Source: DASVVT01 sp036386415 (GTDB lineage: Bacteria > Acidobacteriota > Blastocatellia > Pyrinomonadales > Pyrinomonadaceae). Taken from it: 64,000 bases of DNA. The translations under genes were made by a program, and so were the position numbers. Where the stretch lies: contig DASVVT010000026.1 of the NCBI GenBank assembly GCA_036386415.1, positions 19,324 through 83,323 on the forward strand. The letters run 5' to 3'. The notes beneath the pieces were generated by a model. It was not told the origin of the DNA and made no database searches. It saw nothing but the letters and a program-made list of their open reading frames with translations. Of this stretch, positions 16,668-26,167 are shown one piece after another. Each line of letters opens with the position of its first letter. Position 1 is the stretch's first letter.

Positions 16668-18161
16668 ATGCGCTCGCGTCTTGCCATCATCATCACTATC
16701 GCGCTCGTCATAGGGCTGCTCATTGCGCTCAATGCGACGTCTTACGTGAGCACGGAGCAAAGGGTCGATTCGGAATTCCACCCCAACCGCTCGACCTATA
16801 ACCCGAGCGCGACGGGGACGCGCGCGCTCTACGATTTTCTGAGCGAGACGGGGCGGAAAGTGATCCGCTGGCGCGACACGCCCGCTGCCCTTCTGGACAC
16901 AGGCGGCGTGTCGCGCCCATCAACCTTCGTCGTCATCGGAGAGACGCGCGTCCCCTTCGAGGAAACGGAAGCGAGAGCTTTGCTGCGCTGGACGGAGGGC
17001 GGCGGTCGTCTCGTCATTATCGACCGGCGACCGGACGTGCGCCTGCTCCCGGCTTCCGGCTACTGGCATGTCTCGACAGAGCTTCTACAATACCCGTCGC
17101 TCGACGTGCATTCCGACAACGTGGAAGAGATGACGGCGGGCGTCCAACCGGCACGCGCCTCCCAGCCGACCCTTTTGACGCGCGACGTGGACTCGGTCGT
17201 GACATCGCGTTTCGCAGCCATCATCCGCTCGACGGCGACAACAGACGAGAAGGAGACGGTGACGGATCAGGACGCGGAAGATGAAACGACGGATGAGAGC
17301 GAGGATGAGAGCATTGAGGATAGGATGAATCTGCTTCAGACGACTCCACCGCCACCTGCGACCAGGCAAACGCCTCGCGCATTGCCACCAAATAAGGGCG
17401 GAGGCTACGGGCCGGGTGTCGGGGATGGTTCTGCTGCGTCGCCGGTAGTCATGCCCGTATCGCCCGCGCCGGTGGTTCACTTGGCAGACAACAGGGGGGC
17501 GCTGCTCGTCGATTATCCGCACGGGACGGGACGCATCATCATCCTCAGCGATCCTTACGTCGTCGCCAATGGCGGGATCAGTCGCGCAGACAACCTGCAA
17601 TTGGCCGTCAACGCAGTGGCAGGCGCGGGAGGTCTCATCGCTTTCGACGAGTATCACCAGGGTCATGGCGTGACGCGCAACGAGTTGCTCGCCTATTTTG
17701 CGGGCACACCCGTGCTCGCCATGCTCGCGCAGCTCGCGCTGGTCATCCTGATAGTGCTCTGGACACAGGGACGCCGTTTCGCGCGTCCGCTCCCCATTGC
17801 GCGCGTTGACCGCCGCTCCAAACTTGAGTTCGTCGCTTCTATGGCCGAGCTGCAACAGCGTTCGCGGGCATATGATCTGGCTATCGAAAACATCTACGCG
17901 CGCACGCGTCGCGCGCTGGCACGCTACGGCGGGGTGGAGAGCGCTGCTTCGAGCGCAGAGATCGCCCGTCGCGTCGCCGCCCGCTCGAAGATCGACCGGG
18001 AGGCGTTGGAATCACTGATGCGCGAGTGTGAGGACGCCATCGCGGGTGAGCCGATCAACGCGCGCCAGTCCCTCGCGCTCGTCGCACGACTGCGCGAGGT
18101 CGAGCGCAGCCTGGGACTGCGCATGCGCGCGCGCGAAATCCGGCAGGCGAAGGAGATATAA
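16668..18161 (+). CDS. DUF4350 domain membrane protein
   Basis: A 497-residue protein. An N-terminal membrane segment (IIITIALVIGLLIALNATSYV) is followed by a DUF4350-type Rossmann-like domain (NPSATGTRALYDFLSETGRKV; LRWTEGGGRLVIIDRR). A low-complexity acidic linker follows near residues 200-220. A second membrane segment (LAMLAQLALVILIVLWTQGRRF) precedes a helical cytoplasmic tail. Function is not established. Family neighbours are normally DUF4129, MoxR and DUF58 proteins, suggesting envelope or secretion-related complexes. Confidence 0.8.
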   Translation: MRSRLAIIITIALVIGLLIALNATSYVSTEQRVDSEFHPNRSTYNPSATGTRALYDFLSETGRKVIRWRDTPAALLDTGGVSRPSTFVVIGETRVPFEETEARALLRWTEGGGRLVIIDRRPDVRLLPASGYWHVSTELLQYPSLDVHSDNVEEMTAGVQPARASQPTLLTRDVDSVVTSRFAAIIRSTATTDEKETVTDQDAEDETTDESEDESIEDRMNLLQTTPPPPATRQTPRALPPNKGGGYGPGVGDGSAASPVVMPVSPAPVVHLADNRGALLVDYPHGTGRIIILSDPYVVANGGISRADNLQLAVNAVAGAGGLIAFDEYHQGHGVTRNELLAYFAGTPVLAMLAQLALVILIVLWTQGRRFARPLPIARVDRRSKLEFVASMAELQQRSRAYDLAIENIYARTRRALARYGGVESAASSAEIARRVAARSKIDREALESLMRECEDAIAGEPINARQSLALVARLREVERSLGLRMRAREIRQAKEI

Positions 18162-18165
18162 AGAA

Positions 18166-18274
18166 AGTTTTAAACGCAAAGGGCGCAAAGGAAGGCACGC
18201 AGAGGGCGCAAAGGGATTCAACTCTCTGCGCCCTTTGCGTCTTCTACTTTGCGTTCTTTGCGTTTAAAACTTTC
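18166..18274. repeat. Dispersed inverted repeat, 'CGCAAAGG' family copy 3
   Basis: The outer ends AAAGTTTTAAACGC and GCGTTTAAAACTTT pair perfectly, with word-array arms inside. It fills the space between the convergent DUF4350 and response-regulator genes, five bases after one stop. Confidence 0.75.
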
Positions 18275-18296
18275 CCTGTGTTAAGAATCGCCCGAA

Positions 18297-19004
18297 TCAA
18301 CCGGCGAACTTGTAGCCGAGGCCGTGGATGGTGAGGATGAACTGCGGGTGGCGTGGATTGGGTTCGAGCTTCTGTCTGAGCCAGGCGACGTGAACGTCAA
18401 CGGTGCGCGTCGAAGGCATCGCATCGTAGCCCCACACTTCGTTGAGCAGCTCGTCGCGTGAGAGTGTGGCTCCGCGATGCTCTATCAGGTAGCGAAGCAG
18501 CTTGAACTCCAGAGCGGAGAGATCGACCCTCTGGCCGTCGCGCTCGACTTCGGCGCGGCGAAACGTGACGCGCACCGTCCCGAATTGATATGTTTCGGGA
18601 AGCTGCGATGAAAGGGATGCAGCACCTGTGGCAGCCGCAGGCGCGCGCCTGAGCAGGGCTTCGATGCGCGCCAGCAGCTCGATCATCTCAAACGGCTTGG
18701 TCACGTAGTCGTCAGCGCCGAGCTTGAGACCGACGACGCGGTCAAAGACCTGGCCGCGCGCCGTGAGCATGATGATGGGAGAATGTATGCCGCGCTGGCG
18801 CAGGTCGCGGCAGACATCGAAGCCGTTCTTGCGCGGCAGCATCACGTCCAGGATGATGAGATCGAAGGCTTCGCTCTCCGCCTGTGCCAGTCCCGCCTCA
18901 CCGTCCTCAGCCGTCTCCACCGCGTAGCCCTCTGTCAGCAGACGGTCGGTCAAAGTCATGACCAATCCGGGCTCATCTTCGACGAGTAAAATTCGCTGGT
19001 TCAT
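18297..19004 (-). CDS. OmpR/PhoB-family response regulator
   Basis: A 235-residue two-component transcription factor. The receiver domain has the phosphorylated Asp in IILDVMLPRKNG and the Lys in YVTKPFEM. The C-terminal winged helix is recognisable (LSRDELLNEVWGYD; STRTVDVHVAWLRQKLE; IHGLGYKF). It is transcribed after the histidine kinase gene with a 21-bp gap, so the pair forms an operon. Confidence 0.92.
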   Translation of the reverse strand: MNQRILLVEDEPGLVMTLTDRLLTEGYAVETAEDGEAGLAQAESEAFDLIILDVMLPRKNGFDVCRDLRQRGIHSPIIMLTARGQVFDRVVGLKLGADDYVTKPFEMIELLARIEALLRRAPAAATGAASLSSQLPETYQFGTVRVTFRRAEVERDGQRVDLSALEFKLLRYLIEHRGATLSRDELLNEVWGYDAMPSTRTVDVHVAWLRQKLEPNPRHPQFILTIHGLGYKFAG

Positions 19005-19025
19005 AATTAGTGCGGCAGTCAGCTT

Positions 19026-21035
19026 TCAGCCTGTGGCCGACCTTTGACGGCTGATCGTTGAACGCTTCTGCTGCCGGGTCGCATCGTCGTCGCCCGCGCG
19101 CGCGGACTGTGGCTCAGCGGCGACGACAGCAGCCGGGATGTGCAGCGTGAAGGCGCTGCCGCGACCGGGCTTGCTTTCGACCGTGATCCTTCCGCCATGC
19201 GCTTCGACCGTTTGCTTGACGAGGCTCAGGCCGAGCCCGCTGCCGTGAATCTGATTGGCCGTCGCCTCCTGTCCACGATAGAAGGGCTCGAAGATGTGCG
19301 GCAGATCGCGCGTGCTTATGCCCGCCCCTCTATCCTCAACGGTGATTCGCACTTCCTGAGAGGTAGACTCCTCGCCTCTTCGCGCACGCAATCCGATCCA
19401 ACGGCTCTCGCCCGCATACTTCATCGCATTAGTGAGCAGGTTTTGCAGCGCACGCTCAAGCGACGCCCTGTCGGCCAACACTTTCGGCAGACCCTGCTCG
19501 ATCTCTTGATCGACCTTGAAGCCGCCCTCTTCGACGAGCGGCTGGCAGGCGTCGAGAGCGCGTCCGACCAGGTCAGCGACTCCGACGGCGCGCAGCTCAA
19601 ATGTTTTTCGTCCAGCCTGTGCGCCTGCAAACTCAAGCACCTGCTCGACCATCTTCGTCAGACGGCGTCCTTCATTGCGAATCAGCGCGCCGTATTGCTC
19701 GACCTGAAGGGGAGCGCGTGCGACCCCGTCCGCCAGATTTTCACCCGCCGAACAGATGACCGCCAGCGGTGTGCGCAGTTCGTGCGAGACTCCTGCCACG
19801 AACTCCATCTGCTGGCGTGCGAGCTTTCGCGCGCGCGCCGTCGAGATAAGAATCAAGCCGACGCTGGCGGCCAGCAGGAGCAGCACGCCGAAGCTGACCA
19901 TCAGGTTGCGGCGACGCGCGAGCGCGACCGCAGCCTCCAGTGAGCCAGCACGATGTTGAATCAGAAGCTGCCAGCGCCCGTCCGCGTCATTCATCGCGGC
20001 GACAGCGCCCGATTGGTCTTCCTTGATCGAGTTGTGATAACGGAAGGTGACGCTCCTTGAACGTCTCTCTTTCTCCGGCTCTTCAGGGCGCGGGGGAGGA
20101 GCTTGCACGCGCGCGATCCTCAAGCCCTGGAAGGGACGCGCCGGAGGCGTAAGAGGCTGAGCGTCGCCAGCGCGCACGTTTCTCTCAAGCACCAGCACGT
20201 CGAACTGATCGAGTCTGAGGTCGAAGATGTTGGCCGTGGCATCAGCGCCCGGTCGCGCTTCAAAGGACTGGCCTCCTGCGTCCGACGTGTAGATGACATC
20301 GCCGGGGCGGCTGCGACTGACGACCGTGAGGTTGTAATCCAGCCCGTCACTGCTTGAGAAGTAGCTTCTGGCGAGCGCCGGAATAAACTCTCTCCTGATG
20401 TAATCCTGGTTGAGCTTCAGAATGGTGTAGCCCGGAATGGGAGGACGCGCAACCTCCTTGAACATCTTGCCGCTGTCCGGGGGAATGAAAGGCGCGAGCG
20501 GGACGGTCGGAATCACGAGCGCCGGAATCTCTTCCGCAATGGGCGCGAGGGAAATCTCCACATCCGCGCCGTCTTGAGAGTTGTAGCTTCTGTGCTCCTG
20601 CTCAAAACGCTGGCGCAAAGATGCGAACTCGGCAGGCCAGTCGGCGGGCTCAAACCGGGATGCCTCACGGTTGAAACGAGACAGGCGGGGTGCGTCCGGC
20701 GCGTCCATCTCGACCATGAACAGCTCGCTCAAGAGCCCCGGATAGGGAGCGCTTCGCATCCAGTTGTCGTAGCGCTCGGCATAAGCCGCTCCGGCATGTT
20801 CCGTGGGGCTGGCCTTCTCCAGTTGGAAGTTGAGAAAGGCGCGCGTGATCTCGCGGTTGAAGTCCTGGCCGAAGCGCGACGAGCCCGCGCGCAGGCTCTG
20901 TTGCATGCGCTCGCGCTCGCCCTGGCTCACCTGCCCCAGCCAGCGATACTGCAAAGTGGCGAGCAGCGTCAGCAGCGCCACGAGCGCGGCGACCAGCATC
21001 AGCATTAAAGGTGGTTGGCGTCTACTTAACTTCAA
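19026..21035 (-). CDS. Membrane sensor histidine kinase
   Basis: A 669-residue kinase. One membrane segment lies at about 12-30 and a second near 390-410, enclosing a ~360-residue extracytoplasmic sensor of no recognised family. The HisKA domain has its His in GVSHELRTPL. The ATP-binding domain shows N (NLLTNAMKYAG), G1 (DRGAGIS) and G2 (GSGLGLSLVKQ) boxes. The start is a TTG at 21035; an internal ATG ten codons in is an alternative. It is co-transcribed with the downstream OmpR-type regulator. A 24-bp sequence shared with another promoter region lies about 50 bp upstream. Confidence 0.9.
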   Translation of the reverse strand: MKLSRRQPPLMLMLVAALVALLTLLATLQYRWLGQVSQGERERMQQSLRAGSSRFGQDFNREITRAFLNFQLEKASPTEHAGAAYAERYDNWMRSAPYPGLLSELFMVEMDAPDAPRLSRFNREASRFEPADWPAEFASLRQRFEQEHRSYNSQDGADVEISLAPIAEEIPALVIPTVPLAPFIPPDSGKMFKEVARPPIPGYTILKLNQDYIRREFIPALARSYFSSSDGLDYNLTVVSRSRPGDVIYTSDAGGQSFEARPGADATANIFDLRLDQFDVLVLERNVRAGDAQPLTPPARPFQGLRIARVQAPPPRPEEPEKERRSRSVTFRYHNSIKEDQSGAVAAMNDADGRWQLLIQHRAGSLEAAVALARRRNLMVSFGVLLLLAASVGLILISTARARKLARQQMEFVAGVSHELRTPLAVICSAGENLADGVARAPLQVEQYGALIRNEGRRLTKMVEQVLEFAGAQAGRKTFELRAVGVADLVGRALDACQPLVEEGGFKVDQEIEQGLPKVLADRASLERALQNLLTNAMKYAGESRWIGLRARRGEESTSQEVRITVEDRGAGISTRDLPHIFEPFYRGQEATANQIHGSGLGLSLVKQTVEAHGGRITVESKPGRGSAFTLHIPAAVVAAEPQSARAGDDDATRQQKRSTISRQRSATG

Positions 21036-21082
21036 TCTGAGGCGATTCTAACATAGGCGTTTCATTGCGAAACCGCCCGCAG

Positions 21083-21106
21083 AGCAGATTTTACATTCTT
21101 AACAAA
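21083..21106. promoter_or_regulatory. 24-bp duplicated element upstream of the kinase gene
   Basis: This segment (core GCAGATTTTACATTCTTAAC) is repeated exactly at 23059-23082. It lies about 50 bp upstream of the kinase start, where a regulator-binding site would be expected. Whether it is a binding site is inference. Confidence 0.4.
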
Positions 21107-21120
21107 AGGGTGAGGGGAGA

Positions 21121-21222
21121 TTAAACGCAGAGGGCGCAAAGGAGGAAGACGCTGGAGGCGCGCAAAGAGATTCAACTCTCTGCGCCCTTGGCGAACAGAC
21201 TTTGCGTCCTCCAGCGTTTAAT
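21121..21222. repeat. Dispersed inverted repeat, 'CGCAAAGG' family copy 4
   Basis: Arms TTAAACGCAGAGGGCGCAAAGG and CTTTGCGTCCTCCAGCGTTTAA. It lies in the divergent space between the kinase and a secreted protein. Confidence 0.7.
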
Positions 21223-21391
21223 TCTCTATTGACTGAACCACTCTCTCATTTGACAACCTGACACGGTGGGCATATCGTTTCACTGTTCGGAGCAGTATTG
21301 GCTGGACTCCACAACTCTCTCTATCCAGCCTTCTATTCAAACCCGCGTTGTCGCTCCCCAAGCAGCGCCCAGTTTATTTAAGGAGACTTGA

Positions 21392-21979
21392 ATGAGAGTC
21401 AAAGGTCTAGCATGGAGCGCAACTCTGCTCCTTCTTCTTGTTGCCTATTCGTCAGCGCTAGCCCAGGATGCGCCCCAGGCCAATGCGAAAGATGAAGCCC
21501 AGGCCCAGAAGATAGATTCCAGAAGGCAGCGTGCAGGCTCAGACGCACCGGCAGCGCCTGCCGCCGTCATTAACACCAATGGAGGCGCGGTCAAAAACGT
21601 CTGGGCGGCCACCAGCAACACCTCCACAATCACCACCAGCACCGCTTTTGTTCAGCTTGCGGGCGCAGCACGGACATTCACAGTTCCCACCGGCGGCGAT
21701 ACGGTAGTGATAACTTTTTCAGCCGAGTGCGAGCTGCTTCCCTCAGATAATGATGGAAACGATTGGGTGGGCGTGCAAATCCGGGATAACAGTACGGTGA
21801 TCGGAGGAGGCCCCGATGGATCATTCTGTGGAAGCCAGGCTTATGGTCAGCATTCGATGCAGATCGTGAGAAGACTGGCCGCCGGAACTCATACCATCAA
21901 AGTTTACTGGCAGACAACAGATGCGACCAAAGAAGCCTGGCTTGATGACTGGGCGCTCGTGATCCTGCAAAGCGATTAG
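21392..21979 (+). CDS. Small secreted protein, unknown function
   Basis: A 195-residue protein with a clear signal peptide (LLLLLVAYSSALAQ|DAPQ by eye), a charged low-complexity segment and a Thr/Ser-rich beta-strand domain (FVQLAGAARTFTVPTGGDTVVITFSAEC; AGTHTIKVYWQ). It has one Cys pair candidate. No family is recognised. AAGGAG lies eight bases before the ATG, giving a confident start. Confidence 0.7.
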   Translation: MRVKGLAWSATLLLLLVAYSSALAQDAPQANAKDEAQAQKIDSRRQRAGSDAPAAPAAVINTNGGAVKNVWAATSNTSTITTSTAFVQLAGAARTFTVPTGGDTVVITFSAECELLPSDNDGNDWVGVQIRDNSTVIGGGPDGSFCGSQAYGQHSMQIVRRLAAGTHTIKVYWQTTDATKEAWLDDWALVILQSD

Positions 21980-22234
21980 ACGCTTTAGCCGAGAATCGAA
22001 GGTGAGCTTTCCTTCAGAAGGGTCGTCGGTGTGGCAAGCGACATCGGCGGCCTTTCGTTTTTGGAGGCGTCCGCGTTGAACGAGTTGTGAGACGCGCTTT
22101 GAATGAGAAAGCAAAATACAGAACGGTTAATCTCTATTATGAGATTGAGGAGTTAACAAAAAAGCGCCCCGAATGACAGCCAGGCAGAGGCGCCTGTCTT
22201 GACGCAACGTGACAGTCAATAAGGAAAGCTCGAG

Positions 22235-22846
22235 TTGAAGCGTTGGAAGGTCTTTAGCCTGCTCCTCCTACTGCTGGCAGCCGCCTTAGCTGCCGCGCTC
22301 ATCTTCATGCAATCGAATTGCCCGCTTGAGGGAAGCGCACTCACGCAAAAGATGAGGGCCTTTGTCCGGCTCAAGAACCGCACTGGTCTGCCGCAGCAGG
22401 CTGATTTCGATGGCCGGGTGACACTCGCCGCACTTTTACAGCCCGGCGAGGACCGTTCGCGCTGGTCTGCCTCGCGTGCTGCCGCTATCGAAGGCTACGT
22501 CGTCGGAGTCAGTATGGGCGGCATCGAGGCAGCCAACTGCTACTCGCTCAACACGTATGATACACATATTCATCTGGCGCTCCGCCCGGATGCGCCGAGG
22601 CGGGAGCAGGTGGTCGTGGAGATCACACCGCGTATGAGAGAGCGTGCGAAAAGTCTTGGTCTGGATTGGTCGGAGCTGACACTCAGGCGCGAACTTCCAG
22701 GCCGCTGGTGTCGCTTTGAAGGTTGGCTGCTTTTTGACGAAGAGCACGCGAACGAGTCGGAGAATACAGCGCCCGGGGTTGCGGGTAATTGGCGCGCGAC
22801 GGCCTGGGAAATCCATCCTGTAACTCACCTTAAAGTGATGAGGTGA
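22235..22846 (+). CDS. Membrane-anchored hypothetical protein
   Basis: A 203-residue protein with an N-terminal signal or anchor (FSLLLLLLAAALAAALIF) and a beta-rich domain ending in the WEIHPVTHLKV motif, which is found in OB-fold and nuclease-associated periplasmic proteins. The start is TTG 22235, supported by AAGGAAAG upstream. Function is unknown. Confidence 0.6.
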   Translation: MKRWKVFSLLLLLLAAALAAALIFMQSNCPLEGSALTQKMRAFVRLKNRTGLPQQADFDGRVTLAALLQPGEDRSRWSASRAAAIEGYVVGVSMGGIEAANCYSLNTYDTHIHLALRPDAPRREQVVVEITPRMRERAKSLGLDWSELTLRRELPGRWCRFEGWLLFDEEHANESENTAPGVAGNWRATAWEIHPVTHLKVMR

Positions 22847-23058
22847 GCGGATGGGATGCTTGAGTTAGTAGTATCCCGAGGTTCATCTCAACTCTCTGTG
22901 CCATCTCCGTGTTCTGCGGTTCCTGCGGTGGTGAGTTCTTATCTTGGTAAACTCAACTGCAATCTGCTCTAAAGTCTCTACCGCCATCCTTAACTTGACT
23001 AGTCGCACGGGCAAAGCTTCACAGCCACCAATCGCCATGCCTTTTACAATTAGCAGTC

Positions 23059-23082
23059 AGCAGATTTTACATTCTTAACAAA
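23059..23082. promoter_or_regulatory. Second copy of the 24-bp duplicated element
   Basis: Identical to 21083-21106. It lies about 170 bp upstream of the secreted protein gene at 23254 and may mark a co-regulated promoter. Confidence 0.35.
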
Positions 23083-23253
23083 CTCTTTTCGCCCTCTTAA
23101 CCACATGCGCCTGAATCTCTGCCATTATCGCGCCCGTCAAAAGGGAATGCGCGGCGCAAGGGTTTTCGGTTGATGTTGAGGCAGCGCTGCACCGGGGCCA
23201 GGATGCGAACGCGTCCGGCTCAAGAGAAATCCAGGCAAGGAGATTGAATTTTC

Positions 23254-24333
23254 ATGCAAAAAGTAACTTCGCTCATTCTGCAAATTGCGATGGTCATGGG
23301 AGCCATCTATTACCGTGTCACAGAAGTCAGGGCAGACTTGTCAGCCGCTCAGCAGGAGGCGAACGCGAATGTGACGCGTGCGCTCGACCTGCTCAAGCAG
23401 GCGCGTCTGGCGATGGGCGGCGAAGACGCGCTCAAGGCGCTTCAGAGTCTTTCCATATCCGCCACCGCTCGCCGCACCTTTCAGGATCAGAACGGACAGC
23501 CACAGGAGCGCTCAGGAAAGGTGCAACTCTATCTTTCTATATCCGGCAAGCTTGAAGCCGGGAAGGCGAGCATGAAGCTCCCTCCTGCGCCGCGCGGCGA
23601 TGGCGCAACGCAGGCAGACAGGGTCTTCATCATCAAGAAGGCTCCGGGACATGAGAGCGCGGGCGCTGTAGATAAAGCGGCGGGCGCAGGAGGGGAAGGC
23701 CAGCCGCGAAAGAGAGTCGTGCGTCTCGACGGGCATCAAGCGCCGATGGCGGCACATCCGATGGGCGTTGCGCCCGTACACTTCCTCTTAACCAGTATCC
23801 TCGGAGCACCTGCCCCTTTCCCGGTTGAATACAGCTACGCAGGCGAAGCGCAGGCCGCGTCCGGCAGCGTTGTAGACCTTGTCGAGGCGAAATATCCCGG
23901 CGGGTTAGTGGTGCGTCTCTCTCTGGACAAGCAGACGCACCTGCCCCTCAGTATGACGTACAGGACGTTGATGCCGCCACCCCTCGGCGCTGGCGCGCGT
24001 GTCGTCTTCAGACATCGCATCGGCACAGAGGGCGAGGCCGAAGCAGATGTCATGCCCGCCCCGGAAGCGGGCGACGAAGAGATTCCTGACATTCTCATAG
24101 AGGAAGATACGAGGGTGAACGGCGGTAGCCCATCACGGGAGAAGTTTCAGATTCCTTTGCCGCCACCGCAGGAAGTGGAAGCGCAGGTGAGCTTCTCAGA
24201 CTTTAACGCGACGGGCGGCATTCTCCTGCCGCACCGCATCACGCAAAGCTTCGACGGCGGCAAAGTGTTTGAGACCTGGGAAGTCGAGACATACGAGATC
24301 AACTCCCCATCCAGGCTCGAAAACCTGAAGTAG
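23254..24333 (+). CDS. Secreted hypothetical protein
   Basis: A 359-residue protein with a signal peptide (VTSLILQIAMVMGAIYYRVTEVRA). A helical segment with LLKQARLAMGGEDALKALQSL follows, a pattern common at the start of periplasmic lipid- or lipoprotein-carrier-like folds. Beta-rich repeats with FSDFNATGGILLPHRITQ complete the protein. No catalytic motif was recognised. Confidence 0.65.
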   Translation: MQKVTSLILQIAMVMGAIYYRVTEVRADLSAAQQEANANVTRALDLLKQARLAMGGEDALKALQSLSISATARRTFQDQNGQPQERSGKVQLYLSISGKLEAGKASMKLPPAPRGDGATQADRVFIIKKAPGHESAGAVDKAAGAGGEGQPRKRVVRLDGHQAPMAAHPMGVAPVHFLLTSILGAPAPFPVEYSYAGEAQAASGSVVDLVEAKYPGGLVVRLSLDKQTHLPLSMTYRTLMPPPLGAGARVVFRHRIGTEGEAEADVMPAPEAGDEEIPDILIEEDTRVNGGSPSREKFQIPLPPPQEVEAQVSFSDFNATGGILLPHRITQSFDGGKVFETWEVETYEINSPSRLENLK

Positions 24334-24360
24334 TAATACTAAGTAGCAATCAACAAAGGA

Positions 24361-24455
24361 CGGGGACGATCCACGAAGTAACACGAAACGGCACGAAATG
24401 AGACGAAAAGAATGGGCTCTTTCGTGTTGCTTCGTGTCGAGCGCGTGGATCGTCC
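24361..24455. repeat. Dispersed inverted repeat, 'CACGAAAC' family copy 2
   Basis: The left arm GACGATCCACGAAGTAACACG and the right arm TTTCGTGTTGCTTCGTG...GTGGATCGTC enclose a short spacer. It lies between two co-directional genes. Confidence 0.7.
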
Positions 24456-24659
24456 TCCGTCCTCTTTTATTCATTCTGCTATCTGGTATAAGGTTCAGGC
24501 CGCCGGGCGTCTCAAAGTCAAAAGAGGCAGGGCAGAGATTCTTCACTACATCTCTCTGTCCTGCCTTATGTCATCTTCGCCCGCCTCGCTAAATCCGCGC
24601 GCATCACGGCAAACGTAGTATCAGATAAAGCTGGATGAGAAGGGGACGCCGGGCGTACT

Positions 24660-26057
24660 ATGAGCCGCATGAACGCGAAAACTTACCCTGACGAATCATC
24701 TACGCCGCCCGACGGGGTGAATGAACGGCTAGCCCATTATCCGCTGCTGGACGCGATCATCGAACGCCGCTCGCGCCGCTTCGGGAAAGGGATGAGCCTG
24801 AACGGCGGCCCGCTCGCCTTTCAAAGCGAGGCGAGCCCGCAGCCGCTCAGTCTGGAGGACGAGGCGGCGCTGGCCTTTGCGGCCTGCGGTATCACCGGGG
24901 CGGCACTGGCCGAGCTGCCCTATCAGAGTGGCGACGTGCCGGAGGCCGGTGGCGGCCAAATCATAACGCACTTCATAGGGCGCACCGTCGCCAGTGGCGA
25001 TGCGATCCACGCGGTCGCCGTCTTCGTCATCAACGACCAGGGCGTCTGGATGCTCAAGCGCCCGCAGGATTTTCCACGCGCCGAGCTTGCAGGTCTGATA
25101 TCACTGGCACGTCAACACAGGCTGGTCGAGCTTTACGAAAAGAGTCGCGTGCGCATCCACGACCAACGACAAGACGTGCCGCGCGAGCTTCCCTTCGTGC
25201 CGCCCTTCAACAAGTGGTCTGCCAACCTGCCGGGCACGACCTATTTTCTGCCGGTCAACGAATTCACAGCCCTCTTCATCAACATCATGCTCTCTGCCTT
25301 CAGCGAAGAGTTCGGTTATTTTCTGGTCGATGAGCGCAACGGTTTCAAGCCTGCGGGCGTCAGGCGCTTCGGGCGCTCTCGCGGCGGCCACCTGCACGAC
25401 GACCCGCGCGACGGGCGCGTTGGAACAATCGGCTCGATTGAGACCTGGCTGTGCGAATTCGCGGCCATCGAGCAGGGTCAGATGCTGCAAAACCTGGGGC
25501 TCATGACGCAGGCGCTGGGGCTCGGAGGTTTCCCACACTTCGCCGCGCATCCTTTCATCTGGTTTCAGACGCTCGGTTTTCGTATGGAAGAGATTCCCCT
25601 CTCTCGCTTGATCGGAGCTGGGACGATCACGAAGAGGCTCATGAAAGCTCTCAAGCGTGATGCGCTGATCCCTTCAGCCGTCGGTTTGGAGCGCGACGGT
25701 GAAACGCTCATCAAGCCGTACTGCCCGCCCTACTACCGCAACATGGAAGAGGCCGTGCTGGCGTTCGTGGAATATAAGTACCGCGCAGGCCGAGGCACGT
25801 TTCGTGACGGCGGCGAAGCGACGAGCTGGCAGGACGGCGCGAAGGTGCAGGCAGGCATTCCGGCTTACTCCGACGAGACGATTGCCGCCACCATCGCCTG
25901 CTGCGACTACATCTACAAACGCTACGGGCGCTTCCCCACCCTGAGCGGCCCCTTTCGCACGGTGCTGGCTTACCAGGCGCACCATCTTGACCTGGATTTC
26001 TACGAGCGCTTCTACCGACCGGAAGCTCTCAGCGACACACAGCGGAGTAAGAAATGA
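24660..26057 (+). CDS. Hypothetical protein, possibly nitroreductase-fold
   Basis: A 465-residue soluble protein without signal peptide. The N-terminal IIERRSRRFGKGM and LSLEDEAALAFAACGITG segments resemble the start of SagB/nitroreductase-like FMN proteins, but the similarity is weak and no FMN site was assigned. The rest (SRGGHLHDDPRDGRVG; CPPYYRNMEEAVLAFVEYK) is unrecognised. The stop codon TGA lies in a GGAATGC repeat. The SRPBCC gene follows. Confidence 0.5.
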   Translation: MSRMNAKTYPDESSTPPDGVNERLAHYPLLDAIIERRSRRFGKGMSLNGGPLAFQSEASPQPLSLEDEAALAFAACGITGAALAELPYQSGDVPEAGGGQIITHFIGRTVASGDAIHAVAVFVINDQGVWMLKRPQDFPRAELAGLISLARQHRLVELYEKSRVRIHDQRQDVPRELPFVPPFNKWSANLPGTTYFLPVNEFTALFINIMLSAFSEEFGYFLVDERNGFKPAGVRRFGRSRGGHLHDDPRDGRVGTIGSIETWLCEFAAIEQGQMLQNLGLMTQALGLGGFPHFAAHPFIWFQTLGFRMEEIPLSRLIGAGTITKRLMKALKRDALIPSAVGLERDGETLIKPYCPPYYRNMEEAVLAFVEYKYRAGRGTFRDGGEATSWQDGAKVQAGIPAYSDETIAATIACCDYIYKRYGRFPTLSGPFRTVLAYQAHHLDLDFYERFYRPEALSDTQRSKK

Positions 26058-26153
26058 TGAATGAGGAATGCGGAATGCGGAATGAAAAGAAAAACCATTC
26101 ACCTATTGTTTTGGGTTTTTAATTCCGCATTCCGCAATCCGCATTCCGCATTC
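26052..26153. repeat. Dispersed inverted repeat, 'GGAATGC' family copy 2
   Basis: Like copy 1, the left arm begins with AAATGATGAATG and provides the upstream gene's TGA. The right arm (TTCCGCATTCCGCAATCCGC) ends just before the GGAGG of the next gene. Confidence 0.75.
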
Positions 26154-26167
26154 GCTTTGGAGGATCG

